From Cyclaneusma minus (Eukaryota; Ascomycota; Leotiomycetes; Marthamycetales; Marthamycetaceae), in the NCBI GenBank assembly GCA_037179335.1, contig JAKZHN010000006.1, positions 744,001 through 808,000 on the forward strand: a DNA stretch of 64,000 nucleotides, given 5' to 3'. Positions within the stretch are counted from its first letter, which is position 1. Every line of letters begins with the position of its first letter. Made by a program: the position numbers and the translations under genes. Below the pieces are notes generated by a model that saw only the letters and a program-made list of their open reading frames with translations, was not told where the DNA came from and searched no databases. Positions 22,579 to 33,345 of this stretch are shown piece by piece.

Positions 22579-23244
22579 CTTGTGCTGGGTTGTGGGTGCT
22601 GGGCTGGAGAGGGCGACAGCGGGTATCTTTGTCTGGGTTTGAAGCTGCGAAAAGCTGCGATTTAGGGCTTTTTTGGTGGTGGGGAACTTTTCGCGGGCGG
22701 CTGCCTGGACCTTCGGGCCGAGATTCAAGGCTCGGGTCATGTGATTCTGACACAAAGCGATTCTTCCTCGACAGCTTCTTTTCTTGTTGGGTTTTCAACC
22801 ACTGCCCTTTTTCCCTCCTCTTCTTCTCGTTCTTTTTTCACACGACCGCCAACGGTCGGCATTTGAACTTACATCTTTTCTATTACGACTGTTTCCGGCC
22901 ATGTGTGGCAGGAAAGCTGCGCGGTCAGCCGCACGGCGTGCAGCACAATTCGATTTCGGCCCCAGACTCCACTTGGATCCTTTCAGCAGCTTTGACATTG
23001 ATGAAACATCCAAGCTGATGAGTATGAAGTAGAGCATCTCCAACCTCGTCCTTCTGTAGGACCTCTGTTTCTGTTACTGTTATAAGTCGTTTGTCATTGC
23101 TAGCTCTCTCTGATCTCAAGGGTCAAAGACTCAAGTCTCACTATCTTGTCGAATTTCGATTCCTTCTCTTGCAAATTTCGCTAGCTATTTCTGTCTGAAT
23201 TTCTCCATATTTCCATTGTACAACAGTACAACAGTACAAAACCA
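22579..23244. other. divergent promoter region of eIF3k and the HET gene
   Basis: Both genes point away from this stretch. An ACAACAGT motif repeats in tandem just before the HET start (about 23220-23236). No other feature is supported. Confidence 0.45.
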
Positions 23245-25026
23245 ATGGAGCTATACACCTCATTGCGTCAAACACCTCCTGAGATCCGTCTCTTCACTCT
23301 ATGTCCCGGCTCAAACGAAGAGCCAATCCGCGGCAACCTCAGTGTCCACAGCCTCGACAACATCGCCCCTTACGAAGCCCTATCCTACACATGGGGTGGT
23401 CAAGCTTTCCTAGACCCCATCATCATCAACAACACAACCATCAAAATAACCCCCAACCTCCACTCAGCCCTCTCCCATCTCCGCTATCCATCTAATCCCC
23501 GAGTTCTCTGGATCGACTCCATCTGCATCAACCAATCCGACATCCAAGAGCGCAATTCACAAGTCATGCTCATGCACCGCATCTACCCCGACGCCTCCCT
23601 CGTCGTCATCTGGCTCGGCCCCACGTCCTCCGGCAGCGCCCAAGCCATGTCGTATCTCCAGTCAGCAGGAAGAGGCGAACACCCTTCCAAAAATCTAGGC
23701 CATATAGTCCACGAGCATCTTTTTACCAGAGAATGGTGGGGCCGTATGTGGATAGTGCAAGAAGCCGTTCTAGCCAAAGACTCCATCATCGTCTGCGGCC
23801 ACTTCTCCATCCCCTGGACCGAGTTCATGCACGGCGCCTACCAAGTAATGATGGGCAGATACAACGAGAGCTCACTAGCTTCCAACAAACTATCCTATGC
23901 ATGGCGAGGTCTCCAAACAGTGCGAGATTTGTTCAAAAGCACAAAAGTGGCGTCGCTTGTGAAAATGCTGCAGTTCACTAAAGACTGCGATGCTGGAAAT
24001 CCGCGAGACAAAATCTATGGTTGTTTAGGAATGCTGGGCGAAAGTGATAGACAGAGGCTACAGCCAGACTATAGCAAAGAACCATCTGTGGTATTCCAAG
24101 AAGCTGCTATGCTTATACTAGAGACTTCCGATGATGGCTATTTCTCCAACCTGCTGTTTTCTCCGCGGAGTGACAAGAAGGATGCATCTCAGCCTTCATG
24201 GGTTCCAGAACTCGATTTGAAGATCACCTCGAAAATCCCAGACGATCCGAGAATGAATGGTCAAGCAATATTCGAATGGCAACTTGAAGTTCCTCGCAGT
24301 GGCCACTTTTCATTCAGAGACAATAACCAAACACTCGTCATCAGCGGCTTCCTGATCGACAAAATCACAAACGTCATACAGTTTTCCGGCACCCAGAAAG
24401 ACATTTTCAAACAGATTGCCAAAGCAGAAGCTCTTGCACACTCCGCCCTGACAAATCCCATCCCTCCAATCAGTCCTCGCTCCCACTGGCAAGTCCTCAA
24501 AACCTACACCTCATCACGTGGCACCATATCTCCATTCCCGCTACCTGGCATCTCTCCACCACACATCATGGACATTCTAACCAACGGCTCTGGACGACCG
24601 CCTTTTTTGGGCGATAACTACTCCTGGTTATATGACATCTACATCGGCCGCGAACAGGTTTCGCCAGAGTGGCTTGAAAGTTATGGAAGTGATCCTGTGG
24701 AAGCGAAGGAATACATGCTGGATTCGCTGATTAATACTGTCAAAAGGTATTTGCCAGGCCGGAATTTCTTCACTACGAGCGAGCTGGGATTGGCGGGGAG
24801 TGCAGGACCGGGACTGAGAGAGGGAGATTGCGTGGTAGTGCTGGCAGGGGAGGAGATGCCGATCATTTTGAGACCGGTGGTGTTGGGGGACGAAAGAAAT
24901 GAAAGGAAGACGCATTATGAGGTTGTGGGGAAGTGCTATGTCGAGGGGGTTATGAATGCGACGAAGTTCTTGGATGTTGTGAAAGTCAACGGGAAGATTT
25001 GTTTGGAAGACTTTTACATCAAGTGA
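23245..25026 (+). CDS. HET-domain (heterokaryon incompatibility) protein
   Basis: Intronless, 593 residues. The HET domain fills about residues 40-180: YEALSYTWGG (43-52), RVLWIDSICINQSDIQERN (86-104), and EWWGRMWIVQEAVLA (163-177). These are the three standard HET blocks. HET proteins, often with partner STAND proteins, trigger cell death after fusion of incompatible hyphae, but most copies in a genome have no proven role. The C-terminal 400 residues have no domain I recognise, though VVLAGEEMPIILRPV near 530 matches the tail (often LVPG..P..LR) seen in many HET proteins. No STAND or patatin partner gene lies next to it. Confidence 0.92.
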   Translation: MELYTSLRQTPPEIRLFTLCPGSNEEPIRGNLSVHSLDNIAPYEALSYTWGGQAFLDPIIINNTTIKITPNLHSALSHLRYPSNPRVLWIDSICINQSDIQERNSQVMLMHRIYPDASLVVIWLGPTSSGSAQAMSYLQSAGRGEHPSKNLGHIVHEHLFTREWWGRMWIVQEAVLAKDSIIVCGHFSIPWTEFMHGAYQVMMGRYNESSLASNKLSYAWRGLQTVRDLFKSTKVASLVKMLQFTKDCDAGNPRDKIYGCLGMLGESDRQRLQPDYSKEPSVVFQEAAMLILETSDDGYFSNLLFSPRSDKKDASQPSWVPELDLKITSKIPDDPRMNGQAIFEWQLEVPRSGHFSFRDNNQTLVISGFLIDKITNVIQFSGTQKDIFKQIAKAEALAHSALTNPIPPISPRSHWQVLKTYTSSRGTISPFPLPGISPPHIMDILTNGSGRPPFLGDNYSWLYDIYIGREQVSPEWLESYGSDPVEAKEYMLDSLINTVKRYLPGRNFFTTSELGLAGSAGPGLREGDCVVVLAGEEMPIILRPVVLGDERNERKTHYEVVGKCYVEGVMNATKFLDVVKVNGKICLEDFYIK

Positions 25027-25979
25027 TGCTATGCTGTCTGGCCACTGCAGCTACTGCCACCTAGAATAGCTGCCCCAACAGCCACAAATCACAATGGCAA
25101 TAGCTTCATAAAGGGCTGAAGCTCCACAAAACTCCTTGATTCCCAAATCACCCATCAACGCGAACTCGAATGCAACAGTGTTCACACGTCAAGCTACTAG
25201 CAATTCACCCCATGTCCGTAATTTCTCGAATACTACCTAATCAATATCTTCGTTCAGAAAAACAGACTAGCAACGACCTCTTTAAAGGAGACTTCTTATT
25301 CCAAAGCTACCAAAGCATGCAGTCATTCCTCCAAGACAGCTTCCCAGCTTGACATACGCTGCGTCCAACACGTCATCTTTGCCTGGCATTTAAACATTCT
25401 GATCGCCACCTCTCAGTAAGCCCTTCTGCAGCCAGCCCTACTTCTCCTCAGATGATCATTAGCTTTGGCATCGAGAACCATTTCTTCCGCCCTACGGCCC
25501 TCCGCCAGGCCTAGTGCATGCCAGCCAACTGTTAAGCCCATTCAAAGCGCAAATCAGCCATCATATCACTTCAAGCAACCAAGCTTCTTCCTACGCATAC
25601 AGCACTCTTTCTCACACCACTTTCTTGAGCCGACCTCCCTTAAGAAATCAGACAAACCAAAATTTTCTAGGCTATAACTGTGCTTTTGAAAAAACAAGTC
25701 AACTTACAAGAATAGCTGGCACTTCAAGTTTATAATCAACGTATACTCAGACACGAAAAGGTTCGCATGTGCTACCAGTGATTTGCCCATATCCTAGATC
25801 CCTCGAACAAATGCTGAAGTGCAGTAATCTCCATCCAATAAAGACAAGATCTGTCTGTTCGCCGCGGTGTATAATCACCGTGCTAGGTCCAGGGGCGGCC
25901 TACAATAGGGTATCGTTCATGTGTTGCAAGGAGCTGGAGCGAACCTGTGGTAGTTGTCCCCAGTGGCCGCCGAAGGCAG
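25027..25979. other. intergenic, no gene seen
   Basis: The 3' flanks of the HET gene and of the convergent Cys-rich gene. I see no supported feature in this 0.95 kb. Confidence 0.5.
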
Positions 25980-27772
25980 CTACCGCAGGCAGCAGTAGCC
26001 TGGACAAAATCCGTCCATTGTGATCGGTGGTGTCACTCGTGAGACTGGAGATGCAACTGGTAGAACTGGGGGCGCCGGCGTTGGAGGGGTCGCTCGCGGG
26101 GTTGGGGGACTTGGAAGCGGTGGTTTGTCTTGCTTGCGTCGGCGTTTCGAAGCCGCTGGGCGGGACTCGGGACTCAGTTCTCTTTTGACGGCAGTGTTGG
26201 CAGATGTCTGGCCAGGCGTGGAGGAAGCTGCCTCAGGGTTTCTGGATGGGTGACTGCGTTGTGCTTGAGATAGAGGTCTGTGCGGAGCCCCGGATGTGCC
26301 ATTTCCGGGAGTCGGGTTGTCATTTTCGACAAGACTTGGTTGTGCTCGAGATGAACGAATCTGCTGAGATCCAGATCTGGCGTTGCTTGGACCCGGTTTG
26401 TCATTCTCGACAGGACTTTGTTGTGCTTGAGATGAAAGATTTTCCTCAGCAGCAGCTCTGCCGTTGCTTGGACCCGCATTGTCGTTCTCGACAGGACCTA
26501 GTGAAGGTTGAGGTTGAGAACGTGTCTCCGGATGGGGAGAGTGAGCCCGTCTGTTTGCTGATTTTGCCGACAGGTCAGGAACTGTTTCGCCATTTGTCTG
26601 GGCAACATCATCGCCGGAAGCAGTTGAGATTTCCGACCATCCGGCAATTCCTGATGGACCGGATACCTCGTCCGCTGGCCTCCTGCAGGCCCTTCCATCT
26701 CGTCGCTTGTAGTTTCGCCCTCTCGTTGGAACGAGCTTTGCAGGTAATTTTGGTGGCTCCTGTATAGGCCGCTCGCGAGATATTCCGGCCGTCTGTCGTC
26801 CTCCTCGTCCTCTAATGTTTGATGATTTGGGCGTTTCAGCCCTCTGGCTGCGTAGCCGAGGGAGCTGTGGGGCTGAAAAGAAGGGACTGGCGTGGTATTC
26901 GTAGTCGGGAGTTGGCCCTCGTGACGGACTGCTAAGATGGGAGTCTTCTCGTGGTCCCGGAATATCATCTGCCATATTATTGGTGATCTCTTCAACCACG
27001 TAGCCCGAGGGTGGCGAAGCTGGTTCAACCGCTGGGTCACCGTTTGATCTGCTTTGCTGAGGAAGTCCAAGGTCCTGCAAAGGAAGTGGCGCTTTCGGCT
27101 CAGCTCCACTATGAGCACGCGTCCCGGCTTTCCCATTGGGAACTCGTTTAGAGCTTGGCTCGGTTCGCGACGTGTTCTTCTTACGCCGACTAGGGTTATC
27201 TTCAGATCTTTCCGAGGGAGGATCTGACGCGTGTTAGTAGAAGGTAAGTAGAGCGGGGAGAACCGGTTTGGAACCTTACCCAGTCGACAATTTTCTTTGT
27301 GGTGTGTTACGATACAGTTGGCGCATATGTCACCAGCGAGGGCAGGTAACATTCGACAGTCGACGAAATGGCGTCTTACATTGGGTTTGTGGCACCGAGA
27401 GCATGGGATCTCCCGGGTTATGCCATAGGCCATCACCAGGAGAGCTTTTCTGTCCTCAAGCTGAGGATAATTTCGTGGTGCTGGTTTCAAATGGCTAGAA
27501 TGCCAAATACGCCATCGCGTGTTCGGAGGTGAGTTTCCAGGATTGAATTTGGGGAATTGGGCAAGAAGCTATATATGAACAAATAAATGGTTAGCAAGAT
27601 GCTTTAGTCGTAGGAACGGTAGGAAGAGGGATTCTACCAAGTTGATATTGTCATTATTGACTTCCATCCAGTCATTATCATCCGAGACAACAGCATAGCA
27701 ATAGGTTGAGACGTCGTAACCCGCAGCTTGTGCCTTCCTCGCTGAGGGGGCCTTCTTCGCTGATGAGGGCAT
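25980..27772 (-). CDS. DUF3716-like Cys-rich protein with disordered tail
   Basis: Three exons: 27638-27772, 27280-27568 and 25980-27223, for 555 residues. The second exon has a putative zinc-binding module: PCSRCHKPNVRRHFVDC, then DICANCIVTHHKENCRLG. The CxxC, Cys, CxxC, Cys pattern resembles DUF3716, a fungal domain of unknown function. The remainder is low-complexity, rich in Pro, Ser, Arg and Gln, with three degenerate tandem repeats of about 27-29 residues (each starting like SPVENDKPGPSN) near 26260-26530. A basic stretch (SKRRRKQDKPP) near the end may be a nuclear signal. The start at 27772 has A at -3; the frame stays open upstream to 27952, giving an alternative longer start. Function unknown. 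Confidence 0.7.
26255..26525 (-). repeat. coding tandem repeat, three degenerate units
   Basis: Three units of about 81-87 bp encode VENDNAGPSNGR, VENDKPGPSNAR and VENDNPTPGNGT plus variable linkers ending SSQA, SSRA or LSQA. Unit borders are approximate. The repeat lies in the disordered tail of the Cys-rich protein. Confidence 0.75.
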
Positions 27773-28468
27773 CCTCGAGTACGAGGGACTGGAACAGGAT
27801 GCAATACCGTGAAGCTTGGAAGACTGAAATCGACGAGAGCTTTGAAGATCAAACTTGATGACAGCTAACAGCTTTGAGAATTGGAATTGTTGGAAGCTTT
27901 GATAGTTGAGATTGAGAGTGGGAGCCTCGGAGAACAAGGTGAGAGTATCCACCTACATGTACCTAGATAAGAGTAGCATTTTGTGCAAAGCTTACTTCTC
28001 GTTGCACATTTCGCTAGGTTTTGATACTTCTTGGGAGCATCGACGGCGGAAAAGGGAAAGGGAAGGACGTGCAGGAATATAACGAGATAGTGAGGCGCGC
28101 TTCCTATTTTACTTACAAGTAAAGCGAAATCCGCATAGCAATACTTGACCAAGACTTTTTATCTATGTGGATACCAAAAATGCAGAAGCCCGAGTCGACG
28201 ACAGCTTGCTGTCAAAGTCATCTGAAATGCTTCCCACGTGTAGACGCGTCTGGAGTTTGGAGAGCGGAGCTTCTGTTTGAGTTTTGCGCTAGACATTTTG
28301 GGCCTAGCCTTGTGGCCCCGGGGGCGCCAAGGCTCGAGGTCAGAGCTCCAGAAATAATTGTGACCTTGAAAAGTTTCGAGCTTCTAGCATATTCATCGCC
28401 ATCGCCGAATTGAGCCCACCACATCTGCAGAACCTCCAATCAGCAGAGCCTCCAGAATACAGTTCAAG
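27773..28468. other. divergent promoter region
   Basis: Between the Cys-rich gene and the p32/MAM33 gene, which point away from each other. No additional feature is supported. Confidence 0.45.
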
Positions 28469-29407
28469 ATGATGTCTATGAGATCGATTGCGCGCTCGGC
28501 TCCCCGGGTTGCCTCCCGCCTGACAGCTTCCTCCATCCGCAAACCCTCCACACCAGCTTCCATCCTCAGATCAGCATGGAAGCCCGCATCATCGAGATGT
28601 GCCGCTGCTTTCTCCACCTCGTCTATCCGAGCAGGAAAGAAGGGCGAGGTTGACGAGCAGTTGATCCAGAAGTTCGAGTCGGAGCTGCAGATGGAGAAGG
28701 AGATGAGAGATGAGGATGAGGTCCCAGCTAGCATCAAGGACTTTATCGACAACGGCCCATTCGAGATCATCGACACCCCTGGTCAAGAAGAGGTCTTCCT
28801 TACCCGCACATTCGGCGATGAGAAGTAGGTCATGCTGAGTGGAATCCTATGCATATTTGAGCTAACCAACTGCAGAATCCGAATCTCCTTCTCCATTGCC
28901 GACCTGAACAACATGGACGCCGAGAACGACCAGTACAACGACCCAGCGCTTGAGGACGAAGATATGGATGGCAACATCAACCAGGGTTCCGGCAAGAACT
29001 TCAAGATTGCACCCGAAGACGATATCGAGGGTGGTGCTGAGGGCGAGGAGGAGCCATCTTTCCCATCCCGAGTCAACATCACCATCGAGAAGCCAGGCAA
29101 GGGTGCCATGGCCGTCGAGACCATCGCTCAGGACGGCATGATCGTCATCGACAACGTCTACTACTACCCCGATGCTTCGTTCGCATACGCCAAGACCGCC
29201 GACAAGGCCCACGAGAGACAGGACATGTACGTCGGACCTCCATTCGGCAACCTTGACGAGGACCTCCAGGTGCTTTTGGAGCGTTACTTGGACGAGAGAG
29301 GCATCAACACTCAGTTGGCCCTCTTTGTTCCCGACTACATTGACATGAAGGAGCAGAAGGAATACCTGAGATGGTTGGCCAACGTCAAGTCGTTCGTTGA
29401 GGCTTAG
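28469..29407 (+). CDS. mitochondrial p32/MAM33-family protein
   Basis: Two exons: 28469-28824 and 28876-29407, for 295 residues, joined by a 51-bp intron with a GCTAAC branch site. The family (p32/gC1qBP, yeast Mam33) forms acidic doughnut-shaped trimers in the mitochondrial matrix and assists mitochondrial translation and respiratory assembly. The N-terminus is Arg/Ser/Ala-rich (MMSMRSIARSAPRVASRL), ending near AAFSTSSIRA, a typical presequence cleavage context. The mature part has VPASIKDFIDNGPFEIIDTP, KIRISFSIADLNN across the splice, and the strongly acidic loop with EDDIEGGAEGEEE. The C-terminus YLDERGINTQLALFVPDYID followed by KEYLRWL is the most conserved part of the family. Confidence 0.92.
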
Positions 29408-30282
29408 GTGGGAGGTCGTCTGAGGTCAATTGGCCGAATTCATCTGGTGTTTTCCCAAAAATTTCCGCTCTTTGGTGTTCGGTGTGTCGATATGTGTAAG
29501 ATCAAAATGGCCGGGATGACCGAAAGGCTTTCTGGCGGCAAATAATGACAATACAAGATGACATGTTCTTTAAACGCCGTGGAGCTCATTCTCGGAAACA
29601 CTGCGACTCATGGGCCCTTTTTCCCGTCACATCAACTGCCTAGGAGCTGCACAAGGCACTGGGTTAGGGACATGGCCTAGTGGGCCTAATTAGGAAGTGT
29701 CATGTGGGCTCAATAGGATTAGCTACTTTCGTCCTTCGGGATCTGGTGGTTGGAGTCAATGTTTTACACAGGAACAGGCACCAGGTACAGGGGTATGGAC
29801 CATCTCGATCCGTACGTCCCACATTTGGCTTTTATTGCCAGAGCAATCTGCCAACTTCATAAGGTTTCATTCAATTCCCCAAGCCAGTCAAAAAGCTCTG
29901 ATAACGCGTTTCTAGAGAAACAAGATGCCAAGATCCAGATGAAACGATGACTCACTGCCAACTCTCTCAACAACCAGACGACAGTCCGAGTCTAAACTTT
30001 GTAGTGCCGTCCGAAAAGTAAGCTCCTGCTCCATACCCTGCAACGAGAGGTTGATGCCCCAATCAACTTGGATATCAGACCGACTAAGGTACTCCCGGCA
30101 GATATGGTCGGAAGCTTGCTTTGCGTCACTTAGCCTTCAAGGTCCATCATCTGCAGTTCCAGGCCTACAAAGTCCGAGTGACTCCCCACCATTCTCGAAG
30201 ACATACTCGTCTCTTTAAATCGCCTGGCGATCCAGTCCTCCAAGCTTCAAGTACCGAAACAGCATTGAAACGCCGATCCACC
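29408..30282. other. intergenic; holds an inverted copy of 2EXR-array flank
   Basis: No gene. The part at about 29760-29965 is the reverse complement of 32903-33085, and the part at about 29990-30260 is the upstream flank of the first 2EXR gene, also repeated in front of copies 2 and 3. See the repeat entries. Confidence 0.6.
29760..29965 (-). repeat. inverted copy of the copy-3 upstream flank
   Basis: Read on the minus strand, this stretch shows AGAGTTGGCAGTGAGTCATC and AAATGTGGGACGTACGGATC, which match 32905-32924 and 33044-33063 on the plus strand with few differences. The order and spacing of the two matching blocks are the same, so this is one inverted duplication of about 200 bp and not two chance matches. 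Confidence 0.8.
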
Positions 30283-30975
30283 ATGTCCTTCGCCCTCTTT
30301 CCCCTGCTGCCCACCGAACTCCGCCTCGAAATATGGCGTTACTGTCTCCCACCACCTCGCATCATTCCGATGAACTACAATACCTCCCACTCTTGCTACA
30401 CCAGCACTCTGCCACCCCTGGCTACGTTCTCTGTCTGCTCCGAATCCCGCCGGGTCACGCTTCCTTACTACTCACTCCTCTGTTTTGGCACCGGCCCACC
30501 GTCCTCCATCTATATGGACTATTCTGTCGATACATTCTACATCGCAGGCAGCAAATGTTGGGATGCGTTTAAGGAAGACGTGGCGACAAGCGAAGACATT
30601 CGATGGAAAGTGAAAAACTTCGCGGTCGACTTGATGATAGAGCATACATCGTGGATAAGGACCGTTTGGACTATGAGGGGGCTGAAAAAGACATATATCG
30701 TTGTCAAGCTTGGTCAGGCCCGGTGTATTGCGCAGAAGACCGTGGAGCAGGAACTGGGGCTTAAACTTTTCAAGCGGATGGAGAGGTGTATACGAAGCAC
30801 CGCACAAAGCAATATCAAGTATATAATGAAGGACGAGGATCGTAAGGATTGGAGCTGTCCGGAGGTGAGGTGCGTGACGATGTTTAGGGGTGGTGTAGAC
30901 TTGAGCGGGATTGAGGACACTGGGGATTGGGATTACCAGGGGCATAGGGGATTGATAGTGTTTCGTGGGTTGTGA
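30283..30975 (+). CDS. 2EXR-domain protein, array copy 1
   Basis: Single exon, 230 residues. The start MSFALFPLLPTELRLEIWRY and LPPPRIIPM match the 2EXR domain, an F-box-like fungal module of unknown function. FSVCSESRRVTLPYY and YMDYSVDTFYI follow, also shared by the other copies. The C-terminal part has SCPEVRCVTMF, a motif kept in all four copies. I place the start at 30283 because two paralogues begin with the same MSF sequence, although the frame is open back to 30121. This is the only MSF-type copy with an undamaged frame. Confidence 0.85.
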   Translation: MSFALFPLLPTELRLEIWRYCLPPPRIIPMNYNTSHSCYTSTLPPLATFSVCSESRRVTLPYYSLLCFGTGPPSSIYMDYSVDTFYIAGSKCWDAFKEDVATSEDIRWKVKNFAVDLMIEHTSWIRTVWTMRGLKKTYIVVKLGQARCIAQKTVEQELGLKLFKRMERCIRSTAQSNIKYIMKDEDRKDWSCPEVRCVTMFRGGVDLSGIEDTGDWDYQGHRGLIVFRGL

Positions 30976-31794
30976 GGGCTTGGTGGCGAGCAAACTTGTG
31001 ACCTGATGACTGTCTATGAAGGGGGTTTCCATGGCATGGAGGATGATGGTGTGTTGGGGATGGGTAGAGAGCGGGATCTGGCATCGGGACAGAAAAGAAG
31101 AACTTGGACTCTGCTTTGTGGGTGTTGGAAGGTCGCTAAGTTCTGAGAGATATTGTTCTGTCCATGCATTTCACTCGTCAAGACCGACGTTGTCGTGCCA
31201 AATTGAATATCTGTTGACAATTGGAAGTTTCATACTTCTGCTGGTGTTCTATCTGCATGTATTCTACACAAAAGGCATCAAGCTTCGGCTTCTAGTCTCT
31301 TAGGCAAGCTTCATCCCAGTCTCTGTGAACCCTCGAAGAAATGTCTGTTGGTCTTGTATGGGAGAGTGAGACTCTACCGGCCGGCCAGCAACTCCCGGAC
31401 GAATGGATGAGTCACTGCCGATTCCCCTGAACATGACAGTTCAATTTAGGCTTTGATGAGCCGTAGGAGCCTGAGTCTAGCGCCCAACACAACTACCTAC
31501 CTATGCTGGCTATCAAACCGACTAGGCATCGATGCATACATACACAGAGCAGATGTCATTGGCGCTTGGCGTGTCGTCACTAGCCTTCAAGGTCATCATC
31601 TGATCTCCGCCCTTCCACACCTACAAAACCCGGGGGAGTCCCAGCTCCGGAGGCTGCCTCCATACCTACAACACACAACAAGTTGGGGATCTCACTCACT
31701 ACTCTAGTATCGACACTTCTTCAGACCCATTTTCTGTCAGTCCTCCGGTCTCCGGAGCAGCATCAAAACGCCAATTCACAACCACCTAGTCACC
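30976..31794. repeat. duplicated flank between 2EXR copies 1 and 2
   Basis: Not genic. It holds a 3'-flank block (31200-31310, including CTATCTGCATGTATTCTACA) that recurs after copy 2, and a 5'-flank block (about 31390-31640) whose CACTAGCCTTCAAGGTCATC also precedes copy 1 with one change. The tandem unit therefore includes both flanks of the gene, about 1.5 kb in all. Confidence 0.75.
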
Positions 31795-32533
31795 ATGTCC
31801 TTTGCCTTATTTCCTCTCCTTCCTCCCGAACTTCGTCTCAAAATCTGGTACTACTGTCTCCCACCGCCTCGCATCATCCCCATAACTATAAGGTCCCGTA
31901 GTATCGCACCGTATTTCAGAAGCACAAGATTCAGAATCTGCGAAACCACAGTTCCACCCCCCATCACTCTCTCTATCTGCTCCGAATCGCGCCTATTCAC
32001 CAAAAGATATTACACCACGCTCCGTTTCGACACCTGTGTAACTCCACCAATCTACATCGATTACTCCCTCGACACACTCTATGTCAAAAACTCATCGTGG
32101 GATGGACCTTTCGAGTTTGCGCGCGAGATAACTTGTTCTAGAGATATGAGAACTGAAGTGAGGAACTTGGCTATTGACGTGTCCGCAAGGAACGTACTGT
32201 CTGGCAGGTGTCTGTGGACAGTCCTATTGGCATACATTGGGGCGTTGGAGAAGCTGGATGTGGTTGTTTCGTTGAGTGGATCTGTCTTTGAGGATGTGAT
32301 GAATCTCACGGAGATCAGGCGGCTTCACAAGGGGGTTGGAGCATGAAATGGGGAAGGAATTGCGGAGGGTTTGGGAGGAAAGGTGGGTGGGAAAAGCGGA
32401 ACGGGCATGTCCGGAGGTGAGGTGTATGACGCTGGTGGGGGGAAAAGCAGGTGGAGAGGGGTTTTTGAGGAATCTTGATGAGATTAAATGGGAGGTGGAT
32501 GCAGAATCCAGAAAAGTGAACTTTCTGGTTTGA
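31795..32533 (+). pseudogene. 2EXR-domain protein, array copy 2, frameshifted
   Basis: The first frame (31795-32346, 183 residues) begins MSFALFPLLPPELRLKIWYY and has ITLSICSESRLF and IDYSLDTLYV. It hits a stop at 32344-32346, but a second frame offset by one base (32336-32533) continues with family-like sequence, including ACPEVRCMTLV, the C-terminal motif seen in the other copies. A run of five G at about 32331-32335 lies at the frame change, so a one-base expansion of that run is the likely cause. It may be a real pseudogene, a truncated but expressed protein, or an assembly error. Confidence 0.75.
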
Positions 32534-33345
32534 TGGCAAGCAACCTCACGACCTGGAGACAAAGGCCCGAGGAGTGATTTTTTGGAGTTCTGGAAATTAC
32601 TGGACTGCGGAAGCTATCTTGTTATGTATACGCTACAGCTCGTTGAGACGAACAGTTGCCAGTTTCAAGTATCAGTTGGCAATGGACTGCACATTCCTGT
32701 CGGTGTCCTATCTGCATGTATTTTGTAGAAGGTGACAAGTCAAGATTGCTTGAGCTTCTAGTCTCTGAGGCAAGCCTGAGCAAAAAGAAGGAACACCCTG
32801 GGGAGCTGCAGCTACTAGGTACCAGGGGAGGAACAGGTTGACCGGTACAGGGATGTAGCTTGCATGTCGAACGGCAGATCAAGCTTTAGATTTGTCCTTC
32901 CAAGAGAATTGGCAGTGAGTCATCGTTTTATTTGGATCTTGGTATCGTTTGGCTGGGCCCCGGTTATCAAAACTTTCTAACTAGCTTGGGGATTCAGAGT
33001 TCAAACCTTCAAATAACATTTGTAACTTGATAGCAATAAAAGGCAAATGTGGGATGTACGGATCGAGACGTCCCATCCCCTGTAGCGAGAGTATGACGCC
33101 CAACCAATTTGTCTATCAGACCGAATAGACTTTCTGTCACATACCGGTTGTCATACATAGATGTAATCGAAGCTTGGCGCTAATAACCTTCCAGGCGCTT
33201 CCCCTACAAATTCCGGGCAAGTCCCAGGACCGGACTTTTCCCCAGGCATCACAAAACCGTGCTTGGATAAACTAGTATCGAGGTCTCTTCAGATCCATTA
33301 TCAGTCAAACCCTCCAGTCTTCAAAGCAACAACAGAACGCCAACC
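32534..33345. repeat. duplicated flank between 2EXR copies 2 and 3
   Basis: Not genic. The block at 32640-32780 repeats the 3' flank of copy 1 (shared CTATCTGCATGTATT). The block at 32903-33240 is the 5' flank of copy 3 and resembles that of copy 1, for example the stretch around GATGCCC/GACGCCC, then TATCAGACCGA. Confidence 0.7.

Noticed and set aside
25170..25979. Short plus-strand frames after the HET gene
   Set aside because: Under 90 codons, no domain, repeated stops in all frames.
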